Of a stretch of DNA of 64,000 nucleotides, positions 60,435 to 64,000 are shown in pieces. The notes under the pieces are model-generated. The model did not search any database. It was given only the letters and a program-made list of their open reading frames with translations, and was not told where the DNA came from. The stretch spans positions 3,720,001 through 3,784,000 of the forward strand of contig NZ_CP019893.1 of NCBI RefSeq assembly GCF_002156705.1. Reading direction: 5' to 3'. The first letter of the stretch is position 1; every line of letters starts with the position of its first letter. Position numbers and translations under genes: made by a program. Source of the DNA: Natrarchaeobaculum aegyptiacum (GTDB lineage: Archaea > Halobacteriota > Halobacteria > Halobacteriales > Natrialbaceae).

Positions 60435-60697
60435 CGGGTCGTTCCAGCGGGTAGGCACGCCATCACGTGACTATCGAAGATGGTGGTACCCATCTGTTGT
60501 GGTTCGTCAGCCGAAATCCACCAGCTGACGAAATCGACATTTTTGCCGATTGTACTAGTTTGTTCTACGAATGCACCACAAATTGTTAGATTATAACGTC
60601 AGCATATTTTATCGTACCATGTCGAAACATGACACGTGCTGGCCGTTCCGGAATCGCCTTTCAGAAACACACACACCCGCAGGCGGGGTGTGGTAGT
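60435..60697. promoter_or_regulatory. divergent promoter region of the NosL gene cluster
   Basis: This 263-base gap is A/T-rich between about 60535 and 60635. It holds a TATA-like CATATTTT at 60603-60610 directed to the right, and the inverted repeat CATGT-CGAA-ACATG at 60618-60631 just downstream of it. A repeat at that place would overlap the start of transcription, as an operator for a copper- or oxygen-responsive regulator could. Confidence 0.45.
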
Positions 60698-62365
60698 ATG
60701 CAACGGCGGAAATTCATGCTCGGCTCGACTGCGGCCGGGGTTGGATTGTTGTTCGGCACTGGTGCGTTCAGTGCAGCCGGAACTGAACACGGGGTTTCGA
60801 TTCAGACGGGTGATGGTAATCTTCACGTCGAACTCAACGACGAATACGAAGGCGATGCGGGAGCGTACGTGACGGAAGATCCCCTCGAGCTCGACGTCGA
60901 GGTCGGATCGAACGAGTGGATTCGGTTCGACGACCTGCTTCGCGTGACGAACACGGGGACGCAGTCAGTGACCGTCTACGTCGAGGATCAGGAGTGGCTC
61001 GGCGACGATGCGAACGCCGTTCTCGATTACCGGGTCGCTGATGAGACAGTCGTCGGTAACGACAACGGCGTCACTCTCGAAGACCCGTCAGGGGAGAATA
61101 GCGAAACGTTCACCGTTCTGGTCGATGCGACCGGTCACGACACCGTCGAAGATGCACTCCCCGACACGGACGAAAACGAGGACACCCATACCGTGCGGTT
61201 CGTCGCCGAGACCACGGACGTCGACAGCGGTAGCGGTGAGGAGCAACCGGACGAGGGCGATGATGATGGAGAGGACGACAGCGGTAGCGGTGAGGAGGAA
61301 CCGGACGAGGGCGATGACGATGATGGAGAGGACGACACCGAAAACGAGGACGGAATCCTCGAGGTTGAGGTGATCGACACGATCACGCCGCGTGAGGTCG
61401 CGGAAGTAACGGCGACGGTAAACAACGGTACCGATGAAACGCAGTCGGGAACAGTCACGCTCGACCTTACGGAACACGTCCATGCAGGCGAGGGGCTAGA
61501 CGTCGACCTCGAGGTCGACGTCGAGGAATTCCCGGACGCTGCCCCAGTTGGTGACCCAGAGTATATGTACATCGACCGTGGTGAATATCCCCAGGAGCTC
61601 CTCGAAGCCGACGTCACGGTTGAACCTGGAGAAAGCGACGACATAACGTTCGAGGTTCCAGCCGCATACAAAAACCTCGAGATGGGAGATCTCACGCTGT
61701 CCGAAAACGAGGTCGTGGTTACGGCCGATCTCGACGGAGGGACAGAAAGCGAAAGCGACGTTCTCACGATCGAGGATGCACCAGCACTCTGGTTCCAGCC
61801 CGATGACGCGCTCGAGTGTATCGTCTGTGGGATGGACACCGAGCACTACGAAGCGTGGAACGCACAGGCAACCCATGCGGATGGGACGCGAATCGAGTTC
61901 TGTTCGCTCGGGTGCGCCGTCGCGTACTGGACCCATCCGGAGCACTTCGTCGACCAGTCGTTAGGTGGGACGACGTGGGAAGGAGCCCACGAGTACACGG
62001 CAGCCGAGGACCTAGTGACGATCTGGGCCCCCGACTTCACCGACATCGAGATCGACGAACGACAAGGGAGAGACAACCACACTGGCGGTGACCTCGGTGA
62101 AACGTACGAGCACTTCATCGATATGCGAGAGGGCTACTTCGTTCTCGACGACGAGACCAACGACAAGTTCGGGACGCCGATGCCGGGCCACAGCCCCGTC
62201 TGCTTTGCCGACTACGACGACGCCGTCGCGTACGTCAATGGCGAACTGGACAACATTCCCGACGGCACCGATATGGGTAACGTCGACGAGGACGACATCG
62301 TCGAACTGGACGAACTCGCCGATCACGAGGCTGGATATCTGTACCGTGCCGGGAGGCTGCCGTAA
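60698..62365 (+). CDS. exported multidomain protein with C-terminal NosL domain
   Basis: The 555-residue product has four parts. Residues 1-28 are a Tat-like signal (QRRKFMLGSTAAGVGLLFGT). Residues 30-175 form a beta-sandwich like haloarchaeal TasA/DUF1102-type exported proteins (weak call). Then comes an acidic linker with a duplicated 18-19-residue unit (about 176-212). Residues 219-357 are a CARDB-like domain. Residues 360-555 are NosL-like, with CIVCGM at 374-379, Cys 402 and Cys 406 in RIEFCSLGCAVAYW, and DMREGYFVLDDET plus TPMPGHSPVCF. This looks like a cell-surface Cu(I)-binding protein. The ATG at 60698 is preferred; one at 60629 would add 23 residues before the signal. Confidence 0.8.
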   Translation: MQRRKFMLGSTAAGVGLLFGTGAFSAAGTEHGVSIQTGDGNLHVELNDEYEGDAGAYVTEDPLELDVEVGSNEWIRFDDLLRVTNTGTQSVTVYVEDQEWLGDDANAVLDYRVADETVVGNDNGVTLEDPSGENSETFTVLVDATGHDTVEDALPDTDENEDTHTVRFVAETTDVDSGSGEEQPDEGDDDGEDDSGSGEEEPDEGDDDDGEDDTENEDGILEVEVIDTITPREVAEVTATVNNGTDETQSGTVTLDLTEHVHAGEGLDVDLEVDVEEFPDAAPVGDPEYMYIDRGEYPQELLEADVTVEPGESDDITFEVPAAYKNLEMGDLTLSENEVVVTADLDGGTESESDVLTIEDAPALWFQPDDALECIVCGMDTEHYEAWNAQATHADGTRIEFCSLGCAVAYWTHPEHFVDQSLGGTTWEGAHEYTAAEDLVTIWAPDFTDIEIDERQGRDNHTGGDLGETYEHFIDMREGYFVLDDETNDKFGTPMPGHSPVCFADYDDAVAYVNGELDNIPDGTDMGNVDEDDIVELDELADHEAGYLYRAGRLP

Positions 62366-62468
62366 TTTCGGCTTCACGAGTCGTTGACGCACAGCCGGAC
62401 GGAACAGGCTGATCGTGGCTTCCTCGCCCGTGTTCCGTCCGTGATCGGCGTTTTTCGAAATTCAGCAA

Positions 62469-63560
62469 ATGGATAATACACATCGTCGAACGTTCGTCCG
62501 GAACGGTTGTATCGCACTCGCAGTTCCCGCCGTCGCGGGATGTCTCGATCGCGACGATCCAGACGACTCTCAGACCGACGATCCGGACGATTCCGGGATG
62601 GCCGAGCCCGGCCAACTCACGATCGGGGCCGACACGCCGGACAGCATACAGGTCCGTGACCCCGTCGAGATCGCTGCGACCGTCGAAAACGGCACGGGCG
62701 AACGACAGTCAGGGACAGTCGTACTCGAACTCGAGTACGTCGACCCGGAGGTTGACGCCGGAACGTACCCGGACCACGGGCCGGACGGCGATCCGGAGCT
62801 GGGTCAGCTCGTCATCGAGTACCCGGACTCCCCACCCAGTGCAGAGGTGATCGTCGATGCCGGTGACAGCGAGACAGTAGCGTTCGAGATTCCGACTGCG
62901 TACAAGAACCTCGAATTAGGGGGACTCTCACTGGGTGAGAACGAGTTCGCCGTCAGGGGTGAGTTCGAGGGGGCCACCGTTTCCGACGAACGCAAGTGTG
63001 TCATCGAGGACGCGCCGGTCGAGTGGTTCCAGCCGGATGGAATGAAGGGGTGTCCGGTCTGTGGGATGGACACCGAACATTACGAGGGCTGGCACGCCCA
63101 GGCGACCCACGCGGACGGAAGCCGAATCGAGTTCTGTGCGATCGGCTGTGCCGTCGAGTACTGGCTCCACCCGGAAGACCACGAGCTGTCCGGATTCGAC
63201 GGCAAACACGAGGGCACGCTCGAGACTGAACTAGTGTCGTTGTGGGTCCCCGACTTCACCGATGTCGAACTCAGCGATCACACCGACACTCACCCGGGGT
63301 ACGAGGCGTTCATCGACATGAGAGAGGGTTATTTCGTCCTCGACGACGAGACGGCTTACAAGTTTCACACGCCGATGCCGGGGGGGAGCCCACCCTGTTT
63401 CGCCGCCTACGACGACGCCGTTGCGTACGTCGACGGCGAACTGGCGAACCTACCCGCCGGGGTCGATATGAGTAACGTCGACGAGGACGATATTGTCGAA
63501 CTCGACGACCTCGAAGATCGCGATGCCGGCAAGCTATACAGAGCTGGGTACCAAGCATGA
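62469..63560 (+). CDS. NosL-domain lipoprotein, paralogue of the preceding gene's C-terminal half
   Basis: The 363-residue product has a Tat-type signal with lipobox (RRTFVRNGCIALAVPAVAGC, Cys 25), a CARDB-like domain (about 50-178) and a NosL domain with CPVCGM at 195-200 and Cys 223/227 in RIEFCAIGCAVEYW. It aligns along its whole mature length with residues 219-555 of the upstream protein, so the two are tandem duplicates with different N termini. The motif TEHYEGWHAQATHADGSRIE is near identical in both. The 4-base overlap (ATGA) with the next gene implies one operon. Role in copper delivery is inferred. Confidence 0.85.
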   Translation: MDNTHRRTFVRNGCIALAVPAVAGCLDRDDPDDSQTDDPDDSGMAEPGQLTIGADTPDSIQVRDPVEIAATVENGTGERQSGTVVLELEYVDPEVDAGTYPDHGPDGDPELGQLVIEYPDSPPSAEVIVDAGDSETVAFEIPTAYKNLELGGLSLGENEFAVRGEFEGATVSDERKCVIEDAPVEWFQPDGMKGCPVCGMDTEHYEGWHAQATHADGSRIEFCAIGCAVEYWLHPEDHELSGFDGKHEGTLETELVSLWVPDFTDVELSDHTDTHPGYEAFIDMREGYFVLDDETAYKFHTPMPGGSPPCFAAYDDAVAYVDGELANLPAGVDMSNVDEDDIVELDDLEDRDAGKLYRAGYQA

Positions 63561-64000
63561 ACCGACGAACGTTTGTCTGCGGTACTGGACTCGCGGCAAC
63601 GGCATCCCTCGCTGGCTGTCTCGATCGCGACAGTACTGAACACAACTCCAACGGGAGTGATGACAGCGGGTCAAACGCAACCGCCCCCGATTTCTCGGTC
63701 CCGGGATCGATCGACGTCCTCGAGGTACCGACGACGATGACGGTCCGTGACGACGCCGAATTCTCCCTCGAGGTGAGACACGGCGGCGAGAAGGACCACG
63801 AGACGGCGATCACTGTCACGCTCGGGACCGAAGAGCAAACTGTGAGAGTTCCGGTTACCAGTGGCGAGACGGAACGCGTCTCGGTGACAGTTCCCGGAAC
63901 CTACGACACCGTCGAGACGGGTGGGATCTCGCTCGGCGACAACGAGTGGACGGTCTCGTCGGCGACGATCGAGGACGAGTCACACGGCACGGTAACCGTA
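63557..64000 (+). CDS. lipoprotein with CARDB-like domain, 3' end beyond the window
   Basis: The 148 residues visible start MNRRTFVCGTGLAATASLAG with the lipobox Cys at 21, then a Ser/Asn-rich spacer and a beta-sandwich like the CARDB-like domain of the two preceding proteins (VSVTVPGTYDTVETGGISLG parallels VAFEIPTAYKNLELGGLSLG). It probably continues into a third NosL domain, but the window ends first. The start codon lies in the ATGA overlap with the preceding gene, so it belongs to the same operon. Confidence 0.75.
   Translation, partial: MNRRTFVCGTGLAATASLAGCLDRDSTEHNSNGSDDSGSNATAPDFSVPGSIDVLEVPTTMTVRDDAEFSLEVRHGGEKDHETAITVTLGTEEQTVRVPVTSGETERVSVTVPGTYDTVETGGISLGDNEWTVSSATIEDESHGTVTV

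Overview
The window reads as haloarchaeal chromosome, most like the Natrialbales group. It is GC-rich, its proteins are strongly acidic, twin-arginine signal peptides and lipoboxes are common, and many genes have a TATA-like box 25-35 bases before the start codon with little or no leader. The hexamer CTCGAG, usually Leu-Glu codons, is very frequent. Families seen here are archaeal or haloarchaeal: HalOD1, archaeal SAM synthetase, phosphomevalonate decarboxylase, FEN1 with a C-terminal PCNA motif, HEWD and KaiC-like proteins. No insertion sequence, CRISPR array or rRNA was seen; one tRNA-Gly(TCC) is present.

Layout. 1-2.8 kb: the end of a HalOD1 gene and two Tat-exported proteins. 2.9-10.2 kb: a tightly overlapping three-gene AddAB-like helicase-nuclease operon. 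10.3-17.6 kb: an NAD-kinase-like protein without its catalytic motif, a small acidic protein, endonuclease III, mevalonate-pathway decarboxylase, nitrilase, NDH-2-like oxidoreductase, FEN1 and an acetyltransferase. 17.7-29.2 kb: membrane proteins, a frameshifted small gene, tRNA-Gly, DCC protein, ferredoxin, two SDR enzymes, a zinc-ribbon/HTH protein, a tandem DoxX protein, an Nramp relative, a glutathionyl-hydroquinone reductase-like protein and a methylase-like protein. 29.5-31.1 kb: a secreted, extremely acidic protein with six short beta-type repeats and a 16-unit 15-bp tandem repeat. 31.3-39.1 kb: HEWD protein, CutA, ribosomal protein L11, a helicase/exonuclease pair resembling bacterial MrfAB, a VapBC-type toxin-antitoxin pair with a dyad at its start, and thyA-folA. 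39.4-57 kb: aconitase, two soluble taxis transducers, a thioredoxin/glycosidase-fold protein, a KaiC-like ATPase followed by a histidine kinase, thioredoxin, cysteine synthase, ThiI, SAM synthetase, a CYTH protein and an FKBP isomerase.

57.2 kb to the window end is a nos-type copper accessory cluster. nosD, nosL and a small exported protein lie on the minus strand. Diverging from them are a large exported NosL fusion, a NosL lipoprotein and a third related lipoprotein cut by the window end. nosZ, nosF and nosY are not in the window.

The strongest candidates for undescribed biology are the multi-NosL cluster, the MrfAB-like pair with a PCNA-like tail, the AddAB-like operon whose middle gene seems to keep an iron-sulfur clasp but not the nuclease site, and the six-repeat acidic secreted protein. 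Functions are inferred by reading the translated sequence; no database search was run.
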